Source: DATDIC01 sp963777625 (GTDB lineage: Bacteria; Pseudomonadota; Alphaproteobacteria; Acetobacterales; Acetobacteraceae). Taken from it: DNA of 64,000 nt. A program made the translations under genes and the position numbers. Each line of letters begins with the position of its first letter. The first letter of the stretch is position 1. The stretch spans positions 124,001 to 188,000 of the forward strand of contig CAVZRO010000017.1 in assembly GCA_963777625.1 (NCBI GenBank). The letters run 5' to 3'. The notes under the pieces are model-generated. The model saw nothing but the letters and a program-made list of their open reading frames with translations, did no database searches and was not told where the DNA came from. Shown here one piece after another: positions 8,090-16,910 of the stretch.

Positions 8090-8167
8090 AATCCAGGGCG
8101 GTGAATCAATGGATTGTGCGGCGTCCACTTGGATGGGTTCAGTATCAAATTACCGCCTGTTGCGATC

Positions 8168-8422
8168 TCAATAGCTCCCGATTGCTCTGTCGGAGTTGAA
8201 ATTTCTGGCGTGTTGATTGCACTGATCACCCGTTGCGAACAACGTGCCGCAGTCACTGATGCCGTCGGTGTAGACGGCATCCCCCGAACCCCTGACCCGT
8301 CCCCCAGGTGCGATGGTCAGAACCCGTGGATCAATCGTGCCACCGGTCTGGTCCAGCGTCCCCTCTGATCCGACGACCAGATTATTGACGACACTCAGGT
8401 TGGTGCCGGGTCCCATCGTCAA
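8168..8422 (-). pseudogene. Fragment of a beta-helical adhesin/passenger-domain protein
   Basis: Minus-strand translation gives NLSVVNNLVVGSEGTLDQTG, GTIDPRVLTIAPGGRVRGSG and ISDCGTLFATG, with Gly/Thr/Ser-rich short-strand periodicity typical of autotransporter-like passenger repeats. A frameshift near 8225 is followed by AINTPEISTPTEQSGAIEIA and TGGNLIL, the same style of repeat. Both ends are broken. The whole looks like a remnant of a large surface protein. Confidence 0.45.
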
Positions 8423-8775
8423 TGTTTGCGGCGGGCGATCAGATCATATTGACAGAATTTGCGATTTCGTCCGCCAGCCTGAACAGGGCGACCCAGACCC
8501 TGACGATTCTCACCTCCTCTGGGAGCGAACTAGGTTCTGTCGCATTCGCCAAAGGCACATTCGGCGCGCTTTTGGAGACCGGTTTGTCAGCTCTTGATTT
8601 CAATATAGCGGATGCGCCCGCTGTGCCGCTCCTGTCCAGTCTTCGTCCCCAAACAAGCGAGACTATCCAGGACACCACTGTATCGCCGGGGACGTTCGCA
8701 GGCGCCCTACAGATCGCGAGAGACGGGCTGGGTGACATCGTGGTGTCTGATTCTATCCGTCGTTTTAACGTCTGA
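8422..8775 (+). pseudogene. C-terminal-like fragment of a calcium-type/adhesin repeat protein
   Basis: The plus-strand frame begins FAAGDQIILTEFAISSASLN, then TQTLTILTSSGSELGSVAFA and DTTVSPGTFAGALQIARDGL, ending SIRRFNV. 'F..GD.I.LT.FA' followed by 'LTI' resembles the closing repeat unit of large secreted alphaproteobacterial proteins. It begins at the same base as the adhesin-like fragment on the opposite strand, as if an inversion had joined two halves of related genes. No signal or anchor remains. Confidence 0.4.
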
Positions 8776-8823
8776 TGCGGAGCTCGGCATTCACCCGCAA
8801 GCAACCTGAAGCGGATGGCCCGA

Positions 8824-8898
8824 TGGTGGGTGCGACAGGGATTGAACCTGTGACCCCCGCCGTGTGAAGACGGTGCTCTACCGCTGAGCTACGCACCC
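8824..8898 (-). tRNA. tRNA-Val (CAC)
   Basis: The 75-base minus-strand gene has acceptor GGGTGCG paired to CGCACCC, followed by A and an encoded CCA. The D-arm is GCTCAGCGGTAGAGC, the anticodon stem CCGTC/GGCGG with loop TTCACAC gives CAC, and the T-arm loop is GGTTCAATCC. All elements are canonical. Confidence 0.95.
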
Positions 8899-9008
8899 GT
8901 TCGGCCGGGCGACGGTGATAAGCACCACCGGCATGCCGGTCAACCCGCTCGCACCCGCCGCCGGGAGCAGGTAAACTGCCACCCAGCATCACACCAGCCC
9001 CATCCCGG

Positions 9009-10121
9009 ATGACGGATTCGATCCCATTCATCGCCGCCGGACCCGCTCTCGACCTACAGGGCCTGACCAAGTCGTTTGGCCAGACCCTGGTCCTGGATGG
9101 CGTCAGCATCACCGTTCCGGGCGGCGGGTTTACCGTGCTGCTGGGCGGCTCCGGCTGCGGCAAGACGACCTGTCTGCGGATGATCGCCGGGCTGGACCTG
9201 CCCTCATCGGGGCGCATCCGTATCGGCGGCCGCGACGTGACCACCCTGCCGCCCGCCGCGCGGGGCGTCGCCATGGTGTTTCAGTCCTACGCACTGTTTC
9301 CCCATCTATCGGTCGCCGAAAACATCCTGTTCGGCCTGAAGGCGCGGGGCGTTTCCCGCGCCGAGCGTGATCGCCGACTTGCCCAGGCGGTGGACCTGTT
9401 GGGCATCCGCCAGTTGCTCGACCGCAAGCCCTCGCAGATTTCCGGCGGGCAGCAGCAGCGCGTGGCGCTGGGGCGGGCCATCGTCGCGCAGGCGCCCGTC
9501 TGCCTGATGGACGAGCCGCTGTCGAACCTCGACGCTCAGCTCCGCGCCGAGATGCGGCGCGAGATCGTCGCCCTCCAACGGCGCCTGGGCCTGACCATGA
9601 TCTACGTCACGCACGACCAGACCGAGGCGATGAGCATGGCCGACCAGGTCGTCGTGATGCGGGCCGGGCGGATGGAACAGGCAGCGCCGCCGGCCGAGGT
9701 CTACGACCATCCGGCAACGATGTTCGTCGCCGGCTTCATCGGCTCGCCGCCAATGAGCTTGCTGCCGCTGACGCCAACGCCGGACGGATTGGCGATCGTC
9801 GGAACCGAGGGTCCGATCCTGGCGCCCGCCACGAACACGGAGCTGGTGGCCGGCATCCGCCCGGAGGCGCTCGCCATCGCCCGGCCAAGCGAGTTCGACC
9901 CGGTGCTAGACCTGATGATCGAGCACAGCGAATATCTCGGCGCCGATACCGTGCTGACCGGACACATCGTCGCGACGCCACATCGATTGCAGGCCCGCCT
10001 CCCCGGCCGTTCTCCGGCCCGCCCCGGCGACGTGGTCCGACTCGCGTTTCCGCTCGCGTCGGTGCATCTTTTCGACGCCACAACAGGCGCCCGCCTCATC
10101 CGCGAGCCGGCGTTGGCCTGA
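9009..10121 (+). CDS. ABC transporter ATP-binding protein, sugar type (MalK/UgpC-like)
   Basis: This 370-residue ATPase would energise import of a sugar or polyol through two inner-membrane permeases. Walker A is GGSGCGKT (residues 46-53), the Q-loop lies in VFQSYALFPHLSVAEN, the signature is SGGQQQR (145-151), Walker B is CLMDEPLSNLDAQLR and the switch His is in YVTHDQTEAM (H202). The C-terminal 120 residues form the OB/TOBE regulatory domain typical of MalK-type ATPases (VAGIRPEALAI). It is followed after 18 bases by a binding-protein gene, with an AGGGAGGA ribosome-binding site between them. No permease follows: an IS630 element lies just past the binding protein. Confidence 0.9.
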   Translation: MTDSIPFIAAGPALDLQGLTKSFGQTLVLDGVSITVPGGGFTVLLGGSGCGKTTCLRMIAGLDLPSSGRIRIGGRDVTTLPPAARGVAMVFQSYALFPHLSVAENILFGLKARGVSRAERDRRLAQAVDLLGIRQLLDRKPSQISGGQQQRVALGRAIVAQAPVCLMDEPLSNLDAQLRAEMRREIVALQRRLGLTMIYVTHDQTEAMSMADQVVVMRAGRMEQAAPPAEVYDHPATMFVAGFIGSPPMSLLPLTPTPDGLAIVGTEGPILAPATNTELVAGIRPEALAIARPSEFDPVLDLMIEHSEYLGADTVLTGHIVATPHRLQARLPGRSPARPGDVVRLAFPLASVHLFDATTGARLIREPALA

Positions 10122-10139
10122 CACAGGGAGGACGACCAC

Positions 10140-11450
10140 ATGCCGCAACTCACTCGCCGCGCCCTGCTTGCCGGGGGCGCCGCCCTGGCCGGCGCGCCCC
10201 TCGCCGCACCGGCCATCGTGCGCGCGCAGAACGCGCCGCTGGAAATCCCGTTCTTCTTTCCGATCGCGGCGGCCGGGCCGATCACCAAGATCATCGACGG
10301 GTACGCGCAGGATTTCCATAAGCTGCATGCAGATATCAGCATCAAGCCGGTCTATTCCGGCAACTACGACGACACGATCGCCAAGGCGGTCACCGCCTTC
10401 AAGGGCGGCAAGGCGCCCCCGCTGGCGATGCTCGGCGCCATTCAGGTGTTCAGCCTGATCGATCTGGACGCCATCGTGCCGATCGACGAACTCGCCAACA
10501 CGGCGGAAGATAAAGCCTGGCTCAAAGGCTTCTGGCCCGCATTCATGGCTAACGGCAACGTGCTGGACCATGTGTGGAGCGTGCCGTTCCAACGCTCCAC
10601 GGCGGTGCTTTACTGGAACAAGGACGCCTTCAAGGAAGTGGGGCTCGACCCGGAGAAGCCGCCGACCACCTGGACCGAGCAGACCGAGATGGGCCGCAAG
10701 CTGGTGGTGAAGTCCGGCAGCAATGTCAGCCGCTGGGGCGTGCAGATCCCGGCCACCGGCGGCACGTACTGGCTGTACCAGGCGCTCGCGGCTCAAGCCG
10801 GCCAGGAACTGATGAATCGCGGCGTCGGCAACCAGACCTATTTCAGCTCCCCCGGCGCGGTGGAGGCGCTGGACTACTGGGTGTCGCTCGGGAAAGAGGG
10901 CGTGCAGGCGCCGGGCGTGCTCGATTGGGGCACCACCCCGAACGATTTCGTCGCCGGACGCACGGCGATGATGTGGACCACCACCGGCAATCTTACGTTC
11001 GTGAAAAGCAACGCGAAATTCCCGTTCGGCGTCGCCATGCTGCCCGCCGACAAACAGCGCGGCACGCCGACGGGCGGAGCCAATTTCCACATCTTCAGCA
11101 CCGCGACAAAAGCCGAGCGTGATGCCTCGCTGCTGTTCGTGAAGTGGGTCACGTCGCCGGAACGCGCCGCGCAATGGGGCATGGATACCGGTTATGTCGC
11201 CACGCGTCCCGACGCGTGGGAGACACCGCGCATGAAGGAATATGTCAGCGGTTTTCCGCAGGCGGCGGTCGCCCGCGACCAGCTTCCTTATGCCGTTCCG
11301 GAACTGTCCACGCACCAGAACCAGCAGGTCACGCTACCCTTGAACAGCGCACTGGAAGCGGCGCTGGCTGGCACCAAGACACCGAAAGCCGCTCTGGCCG
11401 AAGCCCAGGCGAACGCGGAACGGCTGCTGCGACCATACCAGCACGCCTGA
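10140..11450 (+). CDS. Extracellular solute-binding protein of an ABC importer (family 1)
   Basis: The 436-residue protein has a twin-arginine-style leader (LTRRALLAGGAALAGAPLAA, then PAIVRAQNAP) and the family-1 binding-protein fold signals: GYAQDFHKLHADISIKPVYS, WSVPFQRSTAVLYWNKDAFK, PPTTWTEQTEMGRKLV and a late WVTSPERAAQWGMDTGYVAT. The closest functional style is UgpB or other sugar/phosphosugar binders; the ligand cannot be read. It would act in the periplasm with the ATPase just upstream. Downstream, only about 80 bases separate its stop from the IS630 left end, so partner permeases may have been displaced. Confidence 0.88.
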   Translation: MPQLTRRALLAGGAALAGAPLAAPAIVRAQNAPLEIPFFFPIAAAGPITKIIDGYAQDFHKLHADISIKPVYSGNYDDTIAKAVTAFKGGKAPPLAMLGAIQVFSLIDLDAIVPIDELANTAEDKAWLKGFWPAFMANGNVLDHVWSVPFQRSTAVLYWNKDAFKEVGLDPEKPPTTWTEQTEMGRKLVVKSGSNVSRWGVQIPATGGTYWLYQALAAQAGQELMNRGVGNQTYFSSPGAVEALDYWVSLGKEGVQAPGVLDWGTTPNDFVAGRTAMMWTTTGNLTFVKSNAKFPFGVAMLPADKQRGTPTGGANFHIFSTATKAERDASLLFVKWVTSPERAAQWGMDTGYVATRPDAWETPRMKEYVSGFPQAAVARDQLPYAVPELSTHQNQQVTLPLNSALEAALAGTKTPKAALAEAQANAERLLRPYQHA

Positions 11451-11531
11451 TCGACCAGCGACCGATCTCGCCCGGAAAAAGCGGGAGGGACGGATTTGCA
11501 CGCCGCCTCATCCCATCCGCCGATTAGACTA

Positions 11532-12584
11532 GAGCATGATCGTTTGAGGTTGAATTGCCGGTGCGGGGGGATTCCGGCGCGGCTGCGCATCTGATTGAAG
11601 GTGCAGGCTGGAGCGGAGGCCAGCTTGCATGGGAGCTCCCTACTCGTTCGACCTGCGAGAGCGCGTGGTTGCCGCGGTTGCCGGCGGCATGAGCCGGAAG
11701 AAAGCGGCGGCACTCTACCAGGTCAGCCATTCCTCGGCGATCCGCTGGACCAAGCGGAACGCCGAGACGGGCAGTCCAGCCGCCTTGCCGATGGGCGGCA
11801 AGAAGCCGTTCGCACTGGCCGACGAAGAGACGTGGATCCGAGCCCGGGTGGCGGCGAAGCCGGACATCACTGGCCGCGAACTGCTCGCGGAACTCACCGG
11901 GCGCGGTGTGGACGTCAGCTACTACGGCGTCTGGAATTTCCTTGATCGCGCTGCTCTCAGCTTCAAAAAAAAGCCTGCGCGCCAGCGAACAGGACCGCGC
12001 CGATGTGGCTCGCCGGCGCCAGCAGTGGAAACAGCGGCAAGGCATGGTGCCCGCCGCGCGCCTGGTGTTCATCGATGAAACCTGGGCCAAAACCAACATG
12101 ACCCGCCTGCACGGCCGCTGCGCCAAAGGTCAGCGGCTGGTCGCCAAGGTCCCGCACGGCCATCGCAAGACGCTGACCTTCGTGGCCGGCCTGCGCTGTG
12201 ACGGCATCACCGCGCCCTGCGTGTTCGATGGGCCGATCAATACCGAGAGCTTCCTCGCCTGGGTGGTGCAGTTCCTGGTGCCGAGCTTGCGGCCCGGCGA
12301 CATCGTGGTGATGGACAATCTGAGCAGCCACAAGGACCCGGCGATACGGCGGGCGATCCGCGATGCCGGGGGCAAGCTGTTCTTCCTGCCCCGATACAGC
12401 CCGGACCTGAACCCGATCGAGCAGGCGTTCGCCAAGCTGAAGACCCTGCTGCGCAAGGAAAACGCCCGCAGCCTCGAGCAGGTCGAGACCGCGATCGGCG
12501 AGCTTCTCAAACAGCTCACGCCGGCGGAGTGCCGCAACTTCTTCAGCGAGGCGGGATATGCGTCAACCTAAAGCTATCATGCTT
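11532..12584 (+). mobile_element. IS630-family insertion sequence, 1053 bp, flanked by TA
   Basis: The left end GAGCATGATCGTTTGAGGTT and the right end read inward, AAGCATGATAGCTTTAGGTT, are imperfect inverted repeats of about 22-24 bp. Both ends abut TA dinucleotides (11530-11531 and 12585-12586), the target duplicated by IS630/Tc1-type elements. The transposase lies inside in two overlapping frames. Confidence 0.85.
11629..12571 (+). CDS. IS630-family transposase made from two overlapping frames
   Basis: Frame 1 starts MGAPYSFDLRERVVAAVAGG and holds the helix-turn-helix (MSRKKAAALYQVSHSSAIRW). Frame 2, running to TAA 12569-12571, holds the DDE domain: LVFIDETWAKTNMTRLHGRC (first Asp), IVVMDNLSSHKDPAIRRAI (second Asp), FLPRYSPDLNPIEQAFAKLK (Glu). 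They overlap at TTCAAAAAAAAG (about 11964-11975), an A8 run where -1 slippage would join SFKKK to SLRASEQDRADV. Programmed frameshifting at A-runs is known for IS630-type elements, so the split is probably normal. The joined protein would have about 315 residues. Confidence 0.85.
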
Positions 12585-12969
12585 TAATAGGCTCGCAGAC
12601 TTTGGCCGATGGCGAGCGCGCGGCACAGTTTCGCACAATGGCAGCGGGAATCGCGGCCGCGTACAATCAGATCCTTCGTGATGAAGACAAAGCAGGCGGC
12701 ACGATTTCAATCGGGCGATTGCTGAATATGTGGAGTCCGAATGGACGCTATAACGCGCAGCACGCGGCGATAATTGCTAAAAAAGAATCTCGGCGTCTCG
12801 CCGGACCAGCAGCTTAGCCTTAATGGTGATACTGGCCTGTCGGCACGGCTTATACGCCATGGCGGATGCAGAAAATGGCGATAACATGGTTGCAAAGGGT
12901 GCCTTTCATCGAGGTATCGCGTTGGCGCAAGGGCATCCGTCGATACCGGCAATTCGCAGTCTGACGTAA
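12585..12969 (+). pseudogene. Phage-like structural/lytic protein fragment, truncated by IS630 and frameshifted
   Basis: Immediately right of the IS the frame reads IGSQTLADGERAAQFRTMAA, then GIAAAYNQILRDEDKAGGTI and IGRLLNMWSP…YNAQHAAIIAKK. One base later it continues as NLGVSPDQQLSLNGDTGLSA, and another shift gives MADAENGDNMVAKGAFHRGI. The pattern 'F.TM..GI.A….TI..I.N.W.P……A.I.KKLGVSPD..L.L' is that of a phage virion-associated/lysozyme-like family. The 5' end is missing at the IS junction. GC and codon use differ from the host. Confidence 0.45.
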
Positions 12970-13261
12970 ACGCGATGAATGCGAATACGGGTGCCGCTCA
13001 GACCAATGCAGCGAAAGATGTTTTATCGAATTTGCGAACAATGCAGCGGTGCGAAGCCTGGAGCCCGGCCTAAGCGGTATATCAACGACAGTTGTCAATG
13101 CGACAGGTGATTTGGAAAAAGGTTTTGCGGATGTCATTGCTGCGCTGGAGCGCGGCGCGCTCACCCATTCGGCGCCGCGCCGGGACCGAGAGTTAATCGG
13201 GATGGCACGTTGCACTATACGACTGCGGCCGGTACGAGCATGCGGCCTTGGGACGAAGTGA
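12970..13261 (+). pseudogene. Further out-of-frame remnant of the same phage-like gene
   Basis: Plus-strand pieces NANTGAAQTNAAKDVLSNLR and FANNAAVRSLEPGLSGISTT, VVNATGDLEKGFADVIAALE lie in successive frames and read as helical coding sequence. They look like the tail of the preceding gene after several indels. No motif gives a function. Confidence 0.3.
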
Positions 13262-13292
13262 GCTACGGCTCTAGGCTCAGTCCGATGGAGTC

Positions 13293-13856
13293 TCAAAGGG
13301 GCTTTGGTATCCATCGTGGCGGGTCAAGCTGGTTGTCCCATAGGAACTCCTCGGTATGAGCCGCATGCCACAACAGCCAACCAAACGGCCACAACCGATA
13401 TTGATATGTAAATGAAAGCATAGCCCCACCAGAGCTTGCCTTGCCGGATACAGGCCCTACGTCTATGGGCACCGCGCAGAAATACGCCCTGGGAGTCGAG
13501 CCTAACGTCTCCGTTGACCCAGAGTCGAATGCGGAGTTTTTGAAAATGAACGTCCCTCTTTGGCCAGCTATGGTGAGTTCCGGGTCCGGGAAACAACGAA
13601 AGCTCATGTTAGTAATCCCGAACAAAGCGCTATCTGTGTTCAGTTCAAACGGCAGATCACTCGGCGACGAATAAGATCCGCCCGCCACTGCAACACGCAC
13701 TCCTGTCGGCCAAAGCGGCCCGACGAACTCGCTGGCGATGACAACCATTCCGGGGATGGCCGCGACGTAGGTCAAGACTTTCTTGACTTCTTCGAGCCTT
13801 ACCCCATCTCCTGGATGGCCGCGATGGTGTTGGCTTTGCTTGGTCGGAGATTTCAC
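13293..13856 (-). CDS. Hypothetical protein, possibly membrane-associated
   Basis: From GTG 13856 the 187-residue product has one hydrophobic N-terminal segment (VLTYVAAIPGMVVIASEFVG), a polar middle (YSSPSDLPFELNTDSALFGI, PDPELTIAGQRGTFIFKNSA) and an aromatic C-terminal stretch (AMLSFTYQYRLWPFGWLLWH). That suggests a single-pass protein with an extracytoplasmic beta domain. The first 20 residues are low-complexity and may not be translated. It is not recognised. GC is lower than in flanking chromosome genes, consistent with imported DNA. Confidence 0.4.
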   Translation of the reverse strand: MKSPTKQSQHHRGHPGDGVRLEEVKKVLTYVAAIPGMVVIASEFVGPLWPTGVRVAVAGGSYSSPSDLPFELNTDSALFGITNMSFRCFPDPELTIAGQRGTFIFKNSAFDSGSTETLGSTPRAYFCAVPIDVGPVSGKASSGGAMLSFTYQYRLWPFGWLLWHAAHTEEFLWDNQLDPPRWIPKPL

Positions 13857-14089
13857 GCCGCGCCGTCGGGTGTCGGCGGCGGGGGAACGATTTATTTGGG
13901 TCCATTGAAATACACGTCTCCAAAATTGCGGCGCCTGCCTCCCCTTCAGGCGCGATCAGATTTTCCGCACCAGCCAACTCGGGCGAATCCGGCTGGCAAG
14001 GACTAGACTAAAAGGCAATTTGTGCGGGCGCCGTGTCAAATGCTTTTTGGGCTTTCCTCCTCGCCCGACGGTCTTCCCACTAGACTAAC

Positions 14090-15086
14090 TCAGCGCGACT
14101 CGCCGGCGAATTCCCGTTGCAAGGCCGCGGCGCGTTGCAGAGCAGCTTGCGGCAATCCCCCCTTCTCCGCCGCCGCAATCGCCTGCTCCAATTGGTCGAT
14201 CGTGGCGGTGCCGATCAGCACGGTGCTCATGGCCGGATGCGCAATCACATAACGCACGGCCGCTTCGGCCAGACTGACGGCATGCCCCTCCGCCACCAGC
14301 GCCCGCAGACGCCGCGCACGTGCGAGGTCCGCTGTCATAGTCGTGCGCGGAGCCGATCGGCGCCGGCGCCGGGCTGGCAATCGGGTGCCGTTCAGCGTCG
14401 CCAGACAACGCTCCCCCGGCAAGCACACGAATGCCGATCGCGCCCATGCCCGCTTTGCTCATCGCGCTCAGCAGGTCGCGGTAATCCTGGGCCGGAAATC
14501 CGGCCGGCATGTCGCCACCAATGCTCGGGTTCAGCAGGTTGTACGGCACCTGCGCGGTGTGCAGAACCCCGGCATCGACCACCTGGTGCAGCGCGTCCGT
14601 ATCGCCGATCGCGGTGATCCCGAAGAAGCGCGTCTTGCCCTGCGCACGCAGCCGTTCGAAAGCGGGAACCACCTGATCCAGGACCATGCGGGCGCTGATC
14701 GACTCCGGCTCGTCCTCCGTGCTGATCGGATTATGGAGCTGGAACAGATCGACATGATCGCGACCGAGCCGGCGAAGACTGGCCTCCAGCGACGCGTCGA
14801 CCGCCCCGGCGATATCGGACTTATCCGTATCCTTCAACCGCACCTTCGTGCCGACCACCACATCGGGCTTCAGCGCCCGCAGCACACGCCCGAGATTGGT
14901 TTCCGATGCACCGTTGCCGTACAGCGGCGCGGTATCGAAATAGGTGATGCCGGCCTCCACCGCGCGGGCTACGGCACGCTCCTGATCCGCCGGCGCGCCG
15001 CGCACCATCAATCCACCCACCGCGCCACAGCCGAAGCCGAGCACGGAAACGGTCAGGCCAGTTCTGCCGAGGGGGCGTGTTTGCAT
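14090..15086 (-). pseudogene. Aldo/keto reductase, one frameshift
   Basis: MQTRPLGRTGLTVSVLGFGC starts at ATG 15086, with GGAGGA nine bases upstream. Family segments follow in order: ITYFDTAPLYGNGASETNLG (catalytic Asp/Tyr), VVVGTKVRLKDTDKSDIAGA (Lys), RLGRDHVDLFQLHNPIS (His), TRFFGITAIGDTDALHQVVD. After IRVLAGGALSGDAERHPIAS the frame breaks near 14345, and the C-terminal part RARRLRALVAEGHAVSLAEA, VRYVIAHPAMSTVLIGT, AAALQREFAGESR continues one base off. The length (~330 codons) is normal. It is the last gene of a minus-strand cluster of sugar permeases and binding protein, which suggests a role in oxidising or reducing the imported sugar. Confidence 0.8.
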
Positions 15087-15156
15087 GCGCTGGAGTCCTC
15101 CGATCCGCATTCTGCCGGGTGGCCCTGACGTGGTCCAGTGCGTCCGCCGGTCAGCA

Positions 15157-15993
15157 TCATTCGTTTACGCCACCCGATACGACCCCGGTGAGAAAGTATC
15201 GTCTGATAAGCAGGGCGAAAACGATCACCGGCAACATCGTCAGCACGCCGCCAGCGGCGAGTTGGCCCCACTCGACACGTTCCTCGGTGACCAGACCACT
15301 TAACGCGACTGGCATCGTCTTGGCCGCCTCACCGCCGAGAATGAGGACAAAGACGAAATCGTTCCACCCCAGGATAGCCGTGAACAGACCGGTGGCGACC
15401 AGACCGGGGGCGGCCAGCGGCAGGACGATACGGAAGACGGCCCCGAGGCGCGAGCAACCGTCGATCCGCGCCGCGTCTTCAAGTTCCACCGGTATGGCAA
15501 TGATGAACGCCCGCATCATCCAGATGGCGAAGCTGATCGCCACCACGCTGGTCGCCAGGATCACCCCGGGTCGTGTGTCGTACAATCCGAGTTTGTTGAG
15601 CAGAACGAATAACGGTACGACGGCCACGTATGATGGAATGATCCGAACGCTCAATACAGCGAACGAAATGTGCTCCCCCGACCCGACCTTGAACCGGGCG
15701 AGGGCATAGGCCGCAGGAATTCCAAGCGCGAGAGCCACCAGAGTTGTGCCGGCAGCAATGATAGCGGTGTTGGCCAGGACAGGCCCGAAATCCCCGTCGA
15801 CGAACAGGGCGCGGTAATTCTCGATGGTCGGGGTGAAGACGAAGCTTGGCGGAAAGCTCGACGAGGTGGCGGCGTCCTGCAAGGACAGACACGCGATCCA
15901 GTAGATTGGGAACAGGAAAACCACGGTGATCGCCGTTGCCAGCAGCGTGAGCAAGCAGCGCCGGACCAGCGCGCGAGAGGCCCGGCGCGTCAC
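15157..15993 (-). CDS. Carbohydrate ABC transporter permease, MalG type
   Basis: This 278-residue inner-membrane protein has six predicted membrane helices beginning LLTLLATAITVVFLFPIYWI. The cytoplasmic EAA loop is visible at ELEDAARIDGCSRLGAVFRI VLPLAAPGL (shown split), the contact site for the ATPase. It ends RRYFLTGVVSGGVNE, the 'R.F..G…G.VK' tail of MalG-type permeases. Its GTG start overlaps the stop of the MalF-type gene (GTGA). It is the second half of the permease pair encoded here; no ATPase gene lies in this operon. Confidence 0.9.
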   Translation of the reverse strand: MTRRASRALVRRCLLTLLATAITVVFLFPIYWIACLSLQDAATSSSFPPSFVFTPTIENYRALFVDGDFGPVLANTAIIAAGTTLVALALGIPAAYALARFKVGSGEHISFAVLSVRIIPSYVAVVPLFVLLNKLGLYDTRPGVILATSVVAISFAIWMMRAFIIAIPVELEDAARIDGCSRLGAVFRIVLPLAAPGLVATGLFTAILGWNDFVFVLILGGEAAKTMPVALSGLVTEERVEWGQLAAGGVLTMLPVIVFALLIRRYFLTGVVSGGVNE

Positions 15994-16910
15994 CGCCCCA
16001 CCTCATCGAGCGCCAGAGCGGGCCCGCTTCGCTCGCTCAGCGCCCGCATCGCCAGAACGGCGAGAATTGCCACGGCGACGACGACCCCGAGCGCCATCGC
16101 GCTGGCGTAGTCAAACCGATAAAACAGAAACCCGGTTCGGAACACGTACATCCCGATGACTTCGGTCAGGCGAGCCGGGCCACCTTGAGTTGTAGTAAAA
16201 ACAATTCCAAACACCTTGATTACGTCGATGACGCCCATCAGCAGCACGACCTGGCACACTGGCCGCATCATTGGCAGGGTGAGATGGCGAAACAGGCGCC
16301 AACTGCCGGCGCCGTCGATGCGGGCCGCCTCGTACGGTTCCTTCGGTAGTGAGAGCAAACCGGCCAGCAGGATGATCGCAAAGAATGGCGTGAGATGCCA
16401 TACGACAACGAGTGTGATCGATGGGAGCGCCAGTTGGGGCGACCCGAACCAGTCCCATCCACGTGTCCCCAGCACGTAGTTTATCACGCCCAGAATCGGA
16501 TGAAACATCAGCCGGAAGCTGATCCCGACGACGATATCGGAAATCACATAGGGCAGGATCAGGATGCTGCGAAAGAACGTCTTGCCCCAAAGGTCCTCGT
16601 TGGCGAGCAGCAAAGCGATGGCGAAACCAAACAGGAAGGACAGGCTGATCGCGCCGAGCGCGAAGATAGCGGTCGTGCGCAGCGAATGGTACAATGAGCG
16701 GTCGCCGATCAGTTCGGCGTAGTGCGCAAGCCCGATGAAGGGATGACCAGCGCTGCCCCAGTCGCGCAAACTCATGTTGATCGTGTAGACGAGCGGAAAC
16801 ACCGAGAACACCAGAAACCACAGGAGCGCGGGACCGAGATAAAGCCAAGGCTCTACTTTCGCCCGTGCGCTCCTGGAGCCGCGGCGAGAGCCCGGCCGCA
16901 GCCGCATCAC
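15990..16910 (-). CDS. Sugar ABC transporter permease, MalF type
   Basis: A 306-residue inner-membrane permease with the usual start (WLYLGPALLWFLVFSVFPLV) and YTINMSLRDW. The periplasmic and helical segments follow, then the EAA loop LPKEPYEAARIDGAGSWRLF and a typical 'TQGGPARLTEVIGMYVFRTG' stretch. Together with the MalG-type partner it forms the channel for the substrate delivered by the binding protein encoded just upstream. The start overlaps the binding-protein stop by four bases (ATGA), so the three genes are translationally coupled. Confidence 0.9.
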   Translation of the reverse strand: MMRLRPGSRRGSRSARAKVEPWLYLGPALLWFLVFSVFPLVYTINMSLRDWGSAGHPFIGLAHYAELIGDRSLYHSLRTTAIFALGAISLSFLFGFAIALLLANEDLWGKTFFRSILILPYVISDIVVGISFRLMFHPILGVINYVLGTRGWDWFGSPQLALPSITLVVVWHLTPFFAIILLAGLLSLPKEPYEAARIDGAGSWRLFRHLTLPMMRPVCQVVLLMGVIDVIKVFGIVFTTTQGGPARLTEVIGMYVFRTGFLFYRFDYASAMALGVVVAVAILAVLAMRALSERSGPALALDEVGR

